Virus record (IMG/VR): IMGVR_UViG_3300047491_000255 | Span: 60,819-124,818 of that record | DNA: 64,000 nucleotides | From: a virus | Strand: one strand, 5' to 3' | Part shown: positions 40,410 through 48,897 of the stretch, piece after piece | Numbering within the stretch: the stretch's first letter is position 1 | Layout: the number at the start of each line of letters is the position of its first letter | The notes under the pieces: generated by a model | Told to the model about the DNA's origin: nothing | The model's database searches: none | Seen by the model: the letters and a program-made list of their open reading frames with translations, nothing else | Translations under genes and position numbers: made by a program

Positions 40410-40994
40410 TCACCTCGGAGTCCTCGTTGCATCAAAACTATCCCTCAATTCCTTCTTCCATTCATTTGTAACTTCGCCAAACACCCTGAAAAACAAATCG
40501 TTGATTTCTGGACCTACTCCCATTCTTGTGAAAGTATCTCTCGCCTTCGCCATGAAATACCGAAAAACAATAATCATAGAAGGCGAATCCAGATCAATAC
40601 CACTCTGTTTCTCGAATTGCTGTCTTGTCTGAACTGCCTTGAGAGCCTTCTCTAATACCTCAGCCCTCTTGAATGATATGACGGATGCATCTCTCAAATC
40701 ACCGTTATGCGTCGCAACCAACTGATTTCCAAGTAGATTGTCTGTCTCGGAAAGTATTTCGTCGACCATAGCAACGATCTGAGACTCCAAATCCTCTTTG
40801 CCAGCCGACTTTAATCGAGCTATCAGACTTGGAGCACCTTGATGATATTGTTCAACAAGTTGTTTCCTAAACTTCAACAAATCAGTAGTTGGAGGTAGAG
40901 ACAAAGAATTGCTCTTGGATGGAGCTAGAACCTCCATGCCATTAACTACGCCAGCTTCACTATCGGCTTTGTTGAATTCGTCGTCAATGCTCAC
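40410..40994 (-). CDS. candidate small terminase-like or terminase-associated protein, 194 aa
   Basis: Helical protein (LLKFRKQLVEQYHQGAPSL, VISFKRAEVLEKALKAVQTR, MIIVFRYFMAKARDTFTRMG) placed 7 bp upstream of the large terminase. That position and the long central helices fit a small terminase subunit, but I see no clear DNA-binding HTH, so this is a context call. Confidence 0.45.
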   Translation of the reverse strand: MSIDDEFNKADSEAGVVNGMEVLAPSKSNSLSLPPTTDLLKFRKQLVEQYHQGAPSLIARLKSAGKEDLESQIVAMVDEILSETDNLLGNQLVATHNGDLRDASVISFKRAEVLEKALKAVQTRQQFEKQSGIDLDSPSMIIVFRYFMAKARDTFTRMGVGPEINDLFFRVFGEVTNEWKKELRDSFDATRTPR

Positions 40995-42328
40995 AGTTCA
41001 ATGTCCTGATTTTGAGTCATATCCACATCCAAATCGTCTAGAACACATCCAGGCTGTTCGAGGTCAATCACGTCCGTACCCTCGAATTCCGGCTCCTTGA
41101 ATTGGCTCATCTCAACATCAAGCTGCGGGGAGTCAAACAATTCCACCTCGATCTCTCCAGACCTCTCGTCCAGATCAAGCTGTCCAGGTGCGTGAACATC
41201 ATCTCTCAACTCAAGTTCTGATAGATTTTCACCATCCATCATCTCAACTGGAATCTGATCCTGATCTACAGGACCCATCAGTTCGACATCATCCAAAATA
41301 CCCGGCAATGCCTGTGGACCATCAAAATTCGTCGGAGCGAAACCTTCCGTCTCTATATCTGTTGAAAGTGAAGGGTTTGTTCCATCCACAAACAATTCCG
41401 ACTGAGGTGTCCCCATAAGATCAATCTCATTATCTGCCATGAGAATCTTGAACTCACTCGAATCCACGCCTCCAGCATACCTTGCATCTTCTGCCGCATC
41501 AATCTTCTTATCCAGCCAACGAAATGCAGCACGAGCCTTACCAAGATTACTGATGGACATCGCCGTAACCTGATTGACGACACTCTGTGGAACCGGAGTT
41601 AAATTCATCATCTCGATAAACGTACTGTCGAGCATTGACTTATCCAAATCTCCGGCACCCAAAATAGGCATCATCGTCGAACGACAATGAGAAACTATTT
41701 TAGCTGTGCTCTTTTCACCTGCCAAAAAGTCATCAAAACCGTTTCCAGAAGATGCCTGTACATTGTCGAACAACCCCATATCATTCATCGGCAAATTATG
41801 GGGGTCACCACAATTACATCCATAGACATACTTGATAAACCTCTTATAAGGAGAATTGGATGCTGCCTTCATAGCCGCCTGACAACTCTTATATCCCCTT
41901 GCATCAACCATGATCCTACCTACCAAGCCCTCAAGGGCGAACATGGCACGTAGACCCTTCTGAGCCTTAGCAATCAATACTGGAGGATACTTCCCACGAA
42001 GCGCAGCCGCAACCTGTCTACCACGTAAACCACGATTCATAAGATCACGAGCAAATAGAATGACCGCATCTGCGTCCCCTAGATTCTCTTCCGGGATATT
42101 TCTCTTAACCATCCCTGCTGGCTCATCAAGATCGACATCTGGACCACCCAAACTCCATTCCAACTCAAGTTGAGGCTTGACGTTGTTCGGATTTCGCATG
42201 GACTCGATGTCAAGAATCGGGTCGTCTATACGAGCCAATCCTGTATCCCTCATCCATGAATGATCCACGAGCGAGTGATCTTCCACTGCGGCATCACGCT
42301 TTAAAATAGATGTCAAATCCATACTCAT
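40991..42328 (-). CDS. large-phage conserved protein of unknown function, 445 aa
   Basis: Residues 85-170 contain a conserved-looking domain: VILFARDLMNRGLRGRQVAA, ALEGLVGRIMVDARGYKSCQ, YVYGCNCGDPH. The C-terminal third is very acidic (Asp/Glu/Leu-rich, many ELF/DLD repeats), which suggests a disordered tail or DNA mimic. Overlaps both neighbours by 4 bp in the terminase operon. I recognise the central pattern from large phages but not its function. Confidence 0.55.
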   Translation of the reverse strand: MSMDLTSILKRDAAVEDHSLVDHSWMRDTGLARIDDPILDIESMRNPNNVKPQLELEWSLGGPDVDLDEPAGMVKRNIPEENLGDADAVILFARDLMNRGLRGRQVAAALRGKYPPVLIAKAQKGLRAMFALEGLVGRIMVDARGYKSCQAAMKAASNSPYKRFIKYVYGCNCGDPHNLPMNDMGLFDNVQASSGNGFDDFLAGEKSTAKIVSHCRSTMMPILGAGDLDKSMLDSTFIEMMNLTPVPQSVVNQVTAMSISNLGKARAAFRWLDKKIDAAEDARYAGGVDSSEFKILMADNEIDLMGTPQSELFVDGTNPSLSTDIETEGFAPTNFDGPQALPGILDDVELMGPVDQDQIPVEMMDGENLSELELRDDVHAPGQLDLDERSGEIEVELFDSPQLDVEMSQFKEPEFEGTDVIDLEQPGCVLDDLDVDMTQNQDIEL

Positions 42329-42597
42329 TGAACTACTCCCTCCATTGCTGCCTTCACATCTTCGACAGACAGAACATCTGAACTAAAAGATGGCACAATA
42401 CTCTTCTTATCAGCAGATAATTCCCATAAACACCTAGTCGTCTTATGAATCAGCCTGTTATTACCAGCAGCGATAAACATTCCCATAGCTGCTCTGCTTG
42501 CTGGAATCTTAGTAACAAAAGCCTTATTACCCTCCAAACTAGAGTCTATCCCAATGGAACTATGCCAGCAAAAACCCTCAAAAATATCTTGGCTCAT
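42325..42597 (-). CDS. small protein, 90 aa
   Basis: Contains AGNNRLIHKTTRCLWELSAD and SVEDVKAAMEG. The pattern KTTRCLWEL with a following short helix recurs in large phages. Function unknown. Ribosome-binding site GTAGGAGG before the ATG. Confidence 0.6.
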   Translation of the reverse strand: MSQDIFEGFCWHSSIGIDSSLEGNKAFVTKIPASRAAMGMFIAAGNNRLIHKTTRCLWELSADKKSIVPSFSSDVLSVEDVKAAMEGVVQ

Positions 42598-42639
42598 AAA
42601 TCTGTCCTCCTACCCAATAGACAAAATATCAGAAAAAAC

Positions 42640-43257
42640 TTACAGTATTGAAATGTCTGTCAATCCACAAGAACCCTTATAAACTCTCCGAATAGAATTT
42701 AAATTGTCACGAATAGACATGAAAATCTCTCGAATCTCCCACATCTCATCCTCTTCCTTCTTTCGACCATCTGCCATAAATGATTGTGCAAGAAATCCCA
42801 TACGCCTCAAACATTTATTATAAGCATACCGGGTTCTAACCTGAGAAAAACCCATCATCTCTGCCGTCATAGTGAAACTAGACGTATAAAACATTAGAGT
42901 TAATATCTCCATTTCATCCGGTGTGAAATACCCAGACTTTTCCTCGACGAACCGAACAAAAATATCGAAAACGGAATGAATATAGAAGATATACCGAAGT
43001 CGACGCCGAATCCGCTTAATATCGTAACAAAGAGAAGGCTGAGATCGGTTCAGTATCCTCTGAACATCCTTCTGCTTTTTACGAGAAACGAAAATCAGGT
43101 ACAGGATGTCCCTGTCCTTATCGTTTAGAAAACCGAAAATCGAACGAAAAGCCAGAACTTGCTCGACACTGAAATATGGCAATACCCTATCTTCTATGCC
43201 ACTACCTGTCCTGACATTTTCAACTCGATCCCCTATGTAACTTACCGTGGTGAACAA
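42640..43257 (-). CDS. sigma-factor-like HTH protein, 205 aa, TTG start
   Basis: Residues 43-95 (LNDKDRDILYLIFVSRKKQK, then VQRILNRSQPSLCYDIKRIR) resemble region 4 of sigma70-type factors, with a helix-turn-helix and basic tail; a second HTH-like segment (DEMEILTLMFYTSSFTMTAE then MMGFSQVRTRYAYNKCLRRM) follows. No region 2 is apparent. Starts with TTG after AGGGGCACACA. It could direct host RNA polymerase to phage promoters such as the 29-bp motif (inference), or be a DNA-binding regulator. Confidence 0.55.
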   Translation of the reverse strand: MFTTVSYIGDRVENVRTGSGIEDRVLPYFSVEQVLAFRSIFGFLNDKDRDILYLIFVSRKKQKDVQRILNRSQPSLCYDIKRIRRRLRYIFYIHSVFDIFVRFVEEKSGYFTPDEMEILTLMFYTSSFTMTAEMMGFSQVRTRYAYNKCLRRMGFLAQSFMADGRKKEEDEMWEIREIFMSIRDNLNSIRRVYKGSCGLTDISIL

Positions 43258-43801
43258 TGTGTGCCCCTATTATTACTGGCTTCCCAACACGATCAGGGAT
43301 TTCATACCCAGATACTTTACCAATAAATTCGAGAACTGTCACGCTCAAATCAGTGGAAAATTGCCTAACGTAAAAACTGAAGAAAACTTTTAACTTTTTA
43401 CATGACAGTTCCTTTATGACTATCCCATACAATCCTTTTAGATATCCATCCTTGACTAAAACCACATCTCCGTTTTTAAAAGCACTCTCTTTTGATTCTT
43501 TGTGCCCTGCGGATGACACAAAATCATTGACTTCTTTTGTTGAAAAATGATAAGGAGAATCTCTGGATGGTATTACACTCGTTATGAAATGACACTTATT
43601 GATAGCTTCTATGTGATTCCAATAATTACGACAGTGAACAAAAATAAAATATTCGCCAGATGCCGACATTTGATCATTGCAAGCTATTTTTTGTCCAATT
43701 AAATCATCACCAAAAATGATCTTCAGCTCACGAGATATGGCCTTAACATCATTGTAAGGTAGAGTCCTGCTAACCATGAATCCGACCCAGACCGTATCCA
43801 T
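43220..43801 (-). CDS. NusG-like transcription factor, 193 aa
   Basis: C-terminal KOW motif KNGDVVLVKDGYLKGLYGIV followed by the NusG-type VLE end, and an N-terminal half consistent with an NGN domain (MDTVWVGFMVSRTLPYNDVK, EYFIFVHCRNYWNHIEAINK, then a strand before FSTKEVNDFV). NusG/RfaH/LoaP proteins bind RNA polymerase and promote or prevent termination. With boxA-like sites at 101, 3534, 3982 and 63752 this is a plausible phage antitermination factor. Overlaps the sigma-like gene by 38 bp. Confidence 0.68.
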   Translation of the reverse strand: MDTVWVGFMVSRTLPYNDVKAISRELKIIFGDDLIGQKIACNDQMSASGEYFIFVHCRNYWNHIEAINKCHFITSVIPSRDSPYHFSTKEVNDFVSSAGHKESKESAFKNGDVVLVKDGYLKGLYGIVIKELSCKKLKVFFSFYVRQFSTDLSVTVLEFIGKVSGYEIPDRVGKPVIIGAHIVHHGKLHRGSS

Positions 43802-44251
43802 CTACCACCACCTAAAAGTAATGATCTTCCAGATAGCACTTACAGACATCTTTACTAATTGTCCAAATCGAGAGAACCGACTATGTAATTCTACATCCTG
43901 AAGGAACCAAATCAACATAGCCAATTTGGGATAATCATTTCCACAACGTGATGGTGAAGCCAAAACATCATTGAAGTCTCGCTCAACAGTCTCGTTTGTA
44001 CTTCGACAAGAAAATACGCGGCATCTTGCCGCAGTATCGTCGTCGTTACAAATAAACATCTTATGTGATCCACACTTAGCCAAAATCAGCGAATTTTGAC
44101 AAAAACCTAGATGCCCCTTACCCTTCACACGCAGACGGATATTATGACTACAATTGATTGGTCTTCTACCGAGATATTGATCTTTCCTTTCTGCAAGATA
44201 CCTATCCCTCAACTCTCGAAACTTCTCCAATACGTCTTGTCTATCTTTCAT
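43802..44251 (-). CDS. cysteine-rich large-phage protein, 149 aa
   Basis: Pattern NCSHNIRLRVKGKGHLGFC, then DDDTAARCRVFSCRSTNETV and SPSRCGNDYPKLAMLIWFL. The spaced cysteines could bind zinc or an Fe-S cluster. The same arrangement is familiar from large-phage genomes near transcription-related genes, but its function is not known to me. Directly abuts the NusG-like gene. Confidence 0.55.
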   Translation of the reverse strand: MKDRQDVLEKFRELRDRYLAERKDQYLGRRPINCSHNIRLRVKGKGHLGFCQNSLILAKCGSHKMFICNDDDTAARCRVFSCRSTNETVERDFNDVLASPSRCGNDYPKLAMLIWFLQDVELHSRFSRFGQLVKMSVSAIWKIITFRWW

Positions 44252-44252
44252 A

Positions 44253-44858
44253 TTAACCTTTCATGGACATAACAAAATCGTCCATTTGTTTCTTTCCCCC
44301 GTAGAATGCTATCGCCTCATCCATGCGAAGATTCGAGTCCCTGACCTCAGCCAAGGTAGGAGGTCTTCCAAACCTCCTCATCAGTTTCTTATACTCCACG
44401 AGAAGCATCCTAAGATTCCTTCTTCTTGCTGACTCTATCAAATTCCGATATGAACCAAACTTCTTTTTCACTACGAACCATGAAGGCACAACATCAGGAT
44501 ATTGCTTGCGAACCTCTCTGAATCTCTTCTGGGACCATAGATTAAGTTCCTGAACTGCCTTTATTAGATACTCCGAATTGACATCCACTGCGATCTCCGA
44601 TCCGAATGCCTGTCTAACAGCCTCCGTCCATTTACCAAATACCCTCTTGAAGTCATTGGTGTTAGGATCGTCTGGCTCACGAGTCCTTTCGAGAACAACA
44701 CACGAACGAATACCATGATCCCTTAAATACTGCAACATCTCATCAGGAGACAGCTTCGTCCTTGGATGCCTCTTTTTGTACTTTCTAAAGCGTTTCCTCA
44801 GACGAAGCCGAGCACGTTCAGCCTTCGATGTAGGCAGGATGTCTTCCGCCTTCAACAT
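44253..44858 (-). CDS. HEAR-like DNA-binding repeat protein, 201 aa
   Basis: Basic protein with repeats of the homing-endonuclease-associated type: FKRVFGKWTEAVRQAFGSE, VVKKKFGSYRNLIESARRRN and LMRRFGRPPTLAEVRDSNLR. Such repeats bind DNA in homing endonucleases and phage regulators. No nuclease motif is present. Likely a DNA-binding protein; the target is unknown. Confidence 0.6.
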   Translation of the reverse strand: MLKAEDILPTSKAERARLRLRKRFRKYKKRHPRTKLSPDEMLQYLRDHGIRSCVVLERTREPDDPNTNDFKRVFGKWTEAVRQAFGSEIAVDVNSEYLIKAVQELNLWSQKRFREVRKQYPDVVPSWFVVKKKFGSYRNLIESARRRNLRMLLVEYKKLMRRFGRPPTLAEVRDSNLRMDEAIAFYGGKKQMDDFVMSMKG

Positions 44859-44888
44859 AGCCTCTCCAAACGACTAATTCTTAACAGT

Positions 44889-45398
44889 CTAGTTGGATTT
44901 TCCTTCGGATGGAGGGATGGCCTCAACAACCGGGATAGCATTAACGACCTGATCTGGTGTCTGATCCATCGGGTCCTTCGCCGCAGGATTCTCTTCCCAA
45001 TTCGGAACCCCGCCACTAGCCGCAAACTCCAATGTGAACATCTGAATGTCTGGCTTCTTGACCTTGCCGTATGCCTTACTCTGCTCGTCAAACCCTCCTT
45101 GCGGAATCGCACACATAGTACGAAATACGCTAAGATTCTTCCGCTTCTGATCGAGTCGCTTCCACACAACGTCAAAAGACTCTACAATATACACCTTCGA
45201 CAACCACACATTATTCGGATAGCGGACCTTGTGTAACTTCACGGCAGGACCAGAAACCTTCTTGCCCTTCATCTTAGTGGTGACAAACCCGATCTTTGAA
45301 GGGTCAAATCCCTCAAACATTGTAGGGAAACGTTCGAGATACGCTTCCATAATATCCTGAACTTCACGATCCGAGTAGAAATCAACGAACTTAGCCAT
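44889..45398 (-). CDS. phage metallopeptidase-family-like protein lacking HExxH, 169 aa
   Basis: Overall pattern (VDFYSDREVQDIMEAYLERF, FVTTKMKGKKVSGPAVKLHK, VYIVESFDVVWKRLDQKRKN) follows the putative phage metallopeptidase family, but where HExxH is expected the protein reads VFRTMCAIPQGGFDEQSKAY. The segment FAASGGVPNWEENP follows. It is probably a conserved non-catalytic offshoot with another role. Confidence 0.45.
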   Translation of the reverse strand: MAKFVDFYSDREVQDIMEAYLERFPTMFEGFDPSKIGFVTTKMKGKKVSGPAVKLHKVRYPNNVWLSKVYIVESFDVVWKRLDQKRKNLSVFRTMCAIPQGGFDEQSKAYGKVKKPDIQMFTLEFAASGGVPNWEENPAAKDPMDQTPDQVVNAIPVVEAIPPSEGKSN

Positions 45399-45418
45399 TT
45401 ATCTTGCTCCTTCTTTTG

Positions 45419-45775
45419 TTATTGCCGACCATCCAGTTTACTCAAAACTGCTTTGGATTCTGAATCCAGAGCCTCGATATTCGTTGGCTTACACCACGGA
45501 AGATCGAGAACGATTCCAGACTCTTCCTTCAGAATAATCTTCAGATTCTCCAACATAACTCCGAACGGCGTTGCCGCATCCAGATGCACAACGATCTTCC
45601 GATCTTGACTCCCATCTTGCTCCTTCCACAACCCCTTGATTCCAGACATCACCTTGTCAGCACACTCCTGAATATTATTAGTTGTAGGCTCATAAGGAAC
45701 TTCGACGATGATGTCGTACTCCTCTCCGACATGTTTGTCAATCGAACTTTCAGAAACCACTATCATACTCTTCAT
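45419..45775 (-). CDS. hypothetical protein, 118 aa
   Basis: Start at 45775 chosen for AAAGGAGACAAC. Alpha/beta pattern (SMIVVSESSIDKHVGEEYDI, GSQDRKIVVHLDAATPFGVM, EESGIVLDLPWCKPTNIEAL). The middle resembles small Rossmann-like folds but no family is recognised. Confidence 0.55.
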   Translation of the reverse strand: MKSMIVVSESSIDKHVGEEYDIIVEVPYEPTTNNIQECADKVMSGIKGLWKEQDGSQDRKIVVHLDAATPFGVMLENLKIILKEESGIVLDLPWCKPTNIEALDSESKAVLSKLDGRQ

Positions 45776-45806
45776 GTTGTCTCCTTTCATACTACCAGTT
45801 ACAACA

Positions 45807-47018
45807 CTATGCCGCAACTGCCTTCCCACTGTCAATCTTGATGTATCTACCCCACTTCACAGGATATTGAGCCCTATCCATATCGGAGTGCAATACCCAT
45901 AACGTAGGTATTCTATACCGTTTCTCAATCTTTGGAGCATAAAAATCTGTAAAATAAATCAAAGCATCAAACTTTTCATTCTCAACTTCTTTAAGCACTG
46001 GTTCTAAATCAGTACCACCACGCCCATGCACCTTTCCAGTGAACTTACCCTTGAATGGATACACCGCACAAACCTGACAGTCAGCCTCATAGACAACGAC
46101 TTGAACACCATTCTTCCAAATCCACCTGACTTCATTGAAGAATGTTTTAATCTGTTCATCGCTTATGGACCCGCTCGTATCAATTGCCACAGCAACCCTT
46201 AGAACGTCTTCCTTGCGAGTTCCTGGACGAGTCCCAAACCTTCTACTAACCCGCTTCACGGTGTAATCTAAGGCACTCTCCGCACAAGAGGCGACGAACA
46301 TCCTCAAGACCTTTGCCCAAGGAACAATGGCTTTCTCCCCCTTAAGCAACTCTTCAATCTGAGCCAACACCTCACCAGGTATATTCCCAAAGTTTTTATT
46401 ACACAACTCCTTAGCCTTCCGAATAATATCTTTGGCAAACTCCTTTGCCACAACATCATCAGATACATCATCCCACATCTTATGTGATGACATAACATGA
46501 GACAATACACCACCCACTCCAAACTCTCCATTCGCACATTGCTTTTGATATGTATCATTATTCTGCAGATGAGTGTAATACCAAAACGAAGATTTTTTCC
46601 TTTCAAAACCATACATCTCTGGAGTGAGATATTTACCAGGCAATCCGCCATCAGGAATAATACAATTCACTGATAAATCCATCGCCACATTACCACGAGT
46701 TTTGTCTTGGAATTTGATAAATAAATGTCCTAGAACGATATGCAATATTTCGTGCTCCAGGACGCCAAGCATATAAGTCCATCCCTTCTGCTTCCCATGT
46801 TCCTTGAAGAGATTATGAAATAACTTACGATTCAAATACATCTTGATAAAACGATCACCAGGAATGCGTCCAACCGCCGCAGTCTCTACCGGATGATCAT
46901 CTCCGACAAAGACTCTTTCGAATTGCTGAATAATATGCCCATAAAACTCCTTGTTACGAGCAATATCAACAATACCCTTAATCACCTCTCGATCCACATC
47001 TATAGAATTATCCATCAT
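45807..47018 (-). CDS. HExxH metallopeptidase-like / VWA protein, 403 aa
   Basis: Residues about 86-98 (LEHEILHIVLGHLFI) are a zinc-protease HExxH motif. The C-terminal half has a von Willebrand A domain with metal-ion site AVAIDTSGSISDEQIKTFF and later IYFTDFYAP. This is the DUF2201-type combination, usually found beside a MoxR-family AAA ATPase; none is in the window. Catalytic activity is likely only if the rest of the site is intact. Role in phage biology unknown. Confidence 0.75.
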   Translation of the reverse strand: MMDNSIDVDREVIKGIVDIARNKEFYGHIIQQFERVFVGDDHPVETAAVGRIPGDRFIKMYLNRKLFHNLFKEHGKQKGWTYMLGVLEHEILHIVLGHLFIKFQDKTRGNVAMDLSVNCIIPDGGLPGKYLTPEMYGFERKKSSFWYYTHLQNNDTYQKQCANGEFGVGGVLSHVMSSHKMWDDVSDDVVAKEFAKDIIRKAKELCNKNFGNIPGEVLAQIEELLKGEKAIVPWAKVLRMFVASCAESALDYTVKRVSRRFGTRPGTRKEDVLRVAVAIDTSGSISDEQIKTFFNEVRWIWKNGVQVVVYEADCQVCAVYPFKGKFTGKVHGRGGTDLEPVLKEVENEKFDALIYFTDFYAPKIEKRYRIPTLWVLHSDMDRAQYPVKWGRYIKIDSGKAVAA

Positions 47019-47290
47019 AGATGTTTACTCTCCCGAATCCTATCTTGAATAACCGCCCGGATTCTAAAGTCAGGTTCTTTCATCAACATGTTTGATGCGC
47101 AATCCAATGGGACCATCTCGGCAGCAACCAACCTCTTCGCCACACTCATTGATTCATCAGCAAATATGTCGAATATCAATCTAGGTTCAATGTCAAAATT
47201 GATTACGATCTCATGAAAGTCGGATGCCTCACGAGCTTCATCTGACGTGAACTTCTGACCACGGAAATCAATCCATTTTATCGCTGCCAT
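47015..47290 (-). CDS. hypothetical small protein, 91 aa
   Basis: Helical with a repeated look (SVAKRLVAAEMVPLDCASNM, FRIRAVIQDRIRESKHL). Follows a sigma70-like promoter and overlaps the HExxH/VWA gene by 4 bp. May be a partner of that protein. Family unknown. Confidence 0.6.
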   Translation of the reverse strand: MAAIKWIDFRGQKFTSDEAREASDFHEIVINFDIEPRLIFDIFADESMSVAKRLVAAEMVPLDCASNMLMKEPDFRIRAVIQDRIRESKHL

Positions 47291-47295
47291 GTCCT

Positions 47296-47326
47296 ATTAT
47301 ACGCCATCACGAAAAACATTTGACAA
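47296..47326 (-). promoter_or_regulatory. sigma70-like promoter
   Basis: TTGTCA at 47321-47326 and TATAAT at 47296-47301 (minus strand), spacer 19 nt. The -10 context GGCGTATAATAGGA recurs at 13076. It would drive the unit 47290 to about 42325. Confidence 0.5.
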
Positions 47327-47363
47327 TTTACATCAAATTTATTTTATTCGATTCGTGATTGGC

Positions 47364-48092
47364 TTATCGAATATAAGCATTTCCATAGGAAGACTTTTTA
47401 TAATTAAGTAGATACTGAATCTTGTCTGTATACCGACATACCTTTTGAGCTACCTCCAGAATGCGATCATCACTCGGTCGAATACCACAAAAATCAACAC
47501 CAACAATCCCAAAAACGCTACCGCCTTGTGCTATTCCGCAGATGACACTTGTCTTATTATTCTGTGACTCCAAGTGAAACCGACAATACCCTGACTCCAT
47601 ATCTTCAACATTCAGGACAACAACATGCTTCCCCTCTTTTATGCACTTGGTCTTGAATGGACATACTGGACAATCCTTAACAACTATTCCTGGAACAGAA
47701 GATTGTCCAGTCAACACGGGTGAGATAATATCAGGAATCAGAGACACTAACAATCCCTGAAGTTTTGGAGACTCGAATGTGACACCATGCCTAACTACCT
47801 CGTGAGTGCAAGAGAGCTTCCATGCCGGTTGACTAGGCAAAAACTCCATTCCATTATGAAATCTGAAAACATATGCCCGATCAGATTCGGTTACTGCTCT
47901 CAATTCAACAATTTCGTTGTAGATTCCCCTATTCTTTTCAGCTTCAATCCTGATCGGTGGATGGGTAATACTGAAAAGAATACGAGGCCAAAAACGCTTA
48001 AAAAAAAATACGAATAATATGGCCGTAAGAAATATAAGGAAGTTTTGCCAATAATGATGAAAATCCTTGTATGTTATCCACGCATCTAGCAT
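47364..48092 (-). CDS. membrane-anchored GAF-like sensor domain protein, 242 aa
   Basis: Start at 48092 after AAAGGAGTAGAC. One transmembrane helix (QNFLIFLTAILFVFFF, residues 17-32), then a cytoplasmic-looking domain with ESDRAYVFRFHNGMEFLPSQ, LSCTHEVVRHGV, a CPVCPFKTKC cysteine cluster and VICGIAQGGSVFGIVGVDFC. The FRFHNG and LSCT pattern is that of a GAF-like domain seen in phage membrane proteins. A ligand is unknown. It may sense infection or host state. Confidence 0.6.
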   Translation of the reverse strand: MLDAWITYKDFHHYWQNFLIFLTAILFVFFFKRFWPRILFSITHPPIRIEAEKNRGIYNEIVELRAVTESDRAYVFRFHNGMEFLPSQPAWKLSCTHEVVRHGVTFESPKLQGLLVSLIPDIISPVLTGQSSVPGIVVKDCPVCPFKTKCIKEGKHVVVLNVEDMESGYCRFHLESQNNKTSVICGIAQGGSVFGIVGVDFCGIRPSDDRILEVAQKVCRYTDKIQYLLNYKKSSYGNAYIR

Positions 48093-48094
48093 GT

Positions 48095-48895
48095 CTACTC
48101 CTTTCGAAAGCTGTTTCTCAATTCCTGAGTCTCCAGTTCTTGTAGATAGAGAGCTTCCCAATGTAACTGCCCAGCAGTATCACCAGCCGCTTTCGCTCTC
48201 ATAGCACTGTCGTAGAAAGCAGCAGCCAGACCAGTAGGCCGAACCACATCCGTTACGAAATCCAGTCCGTGTGTCGGCCGTAAAGTGACAAGCTGCCTTG
48301 AGTTGCCATAACCAGACGCGAACGCAGTCCTCGCGTAATCCGGTACGGATGTCACCAGGTGATCGCCTACCGAAGTCCTCATGTAGTCCGGTACGGATGT
48401 CACCAGGTGATCGCCTACCGAAGTCCTCATGTAATCCGGTACGGATGTCACCAGGTGATCGCCTACCGAAGTCCTCATGTAATCCGGCGCTGCTGTCGCT
48501 ACTTGCTTTCCGGCTTCGGTTTTAGCGTAATCCGGCGCTGCTGTAGCTACTTGCTTTCCGGCTTCGGTTTTAGCGTAATCCGGTGCCGATGTAGCTACTT
48601 GCTTTCCGGCTTCGGTTTTAGCGTAATCCGGTGCCGATGTAGCTACTTGCTTTCCTGCTTCGGTCGTCTTATACTCAGGAGTCGTGGAACCGAGTAGCAC
48701 AACAGTCCGTAACGCCGTGAAAAACTGAAAGACCGGCGCATAGGCTATAAGTTGCAATGGTGCACAACTCGGGATCACAAGTGGGTTTGCCGCACTGAGA
48801 GCCGGGCAGTCCGGTATCATAACCGGATCTGCCTGTGGAATATCAGACCGAGCGACGCCAGCCAGCAAGATAACTGTCAGCAGGGCGATCCTCAT
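48095..48895 (-). CDS. exported repeat protein, 266 aa
   Basis: Sec signal peptide (MRIALLTVILLAGVARSD). After a Pro/Cys-rich spacer there are seven 16-residue repeats of two kinds, DYAKTEAGKQVATSAP and DYMRTSVGDHLVTSVP, then a helical C-terminus. Repeats are almost identical at DNA level. The upstream neighbour is also exported. Presumably extracellular or envelope-bound; role unknown. Confidence 0.7.
   Translation of the reverse strand: MRIALLTVILLAGVARSDIPQADPVMIPDCPALSAANPLVIPSCAPLQLIAYAPVFQFFTALRTVVLLGSTTPEYKTTEAGKQVATSAPDYAKTEAGKQVATSAPDYAKTEAGKQVATAAPDYAKTEAGKQVATAAPDYMRTSVGDHLVTSVPDYMRTSVGDHLVTSVPDYMRTSVGDHLVTSVPDYARTAFASGYGNSRQLVTLRPTHGLDFVTDVVRPTGLAAAFYDSAMRAKAAGDTAGQLHWEALYLQELETQELRNSFRKE
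48329..48668. repeat. 48-bp tandem repeats, seven units
   Basis: Two repeat families occur in adjacent blocks: units containing GTACGGATGTCACCAGGTGA and units containing GCTACTTGCTTTCCGGCTTC. All keep frame with the 16-residue protein repeat. Not a CRISPR array: no spacers. Confidence 0.9.
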
Positions 48896-48897
48896 TT

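Noticed and set aside
48329-48668. CRISPR array
   Set aside because: Same reasons: 48-bp direct repeats without spacers, coding for a 16-residue unit.
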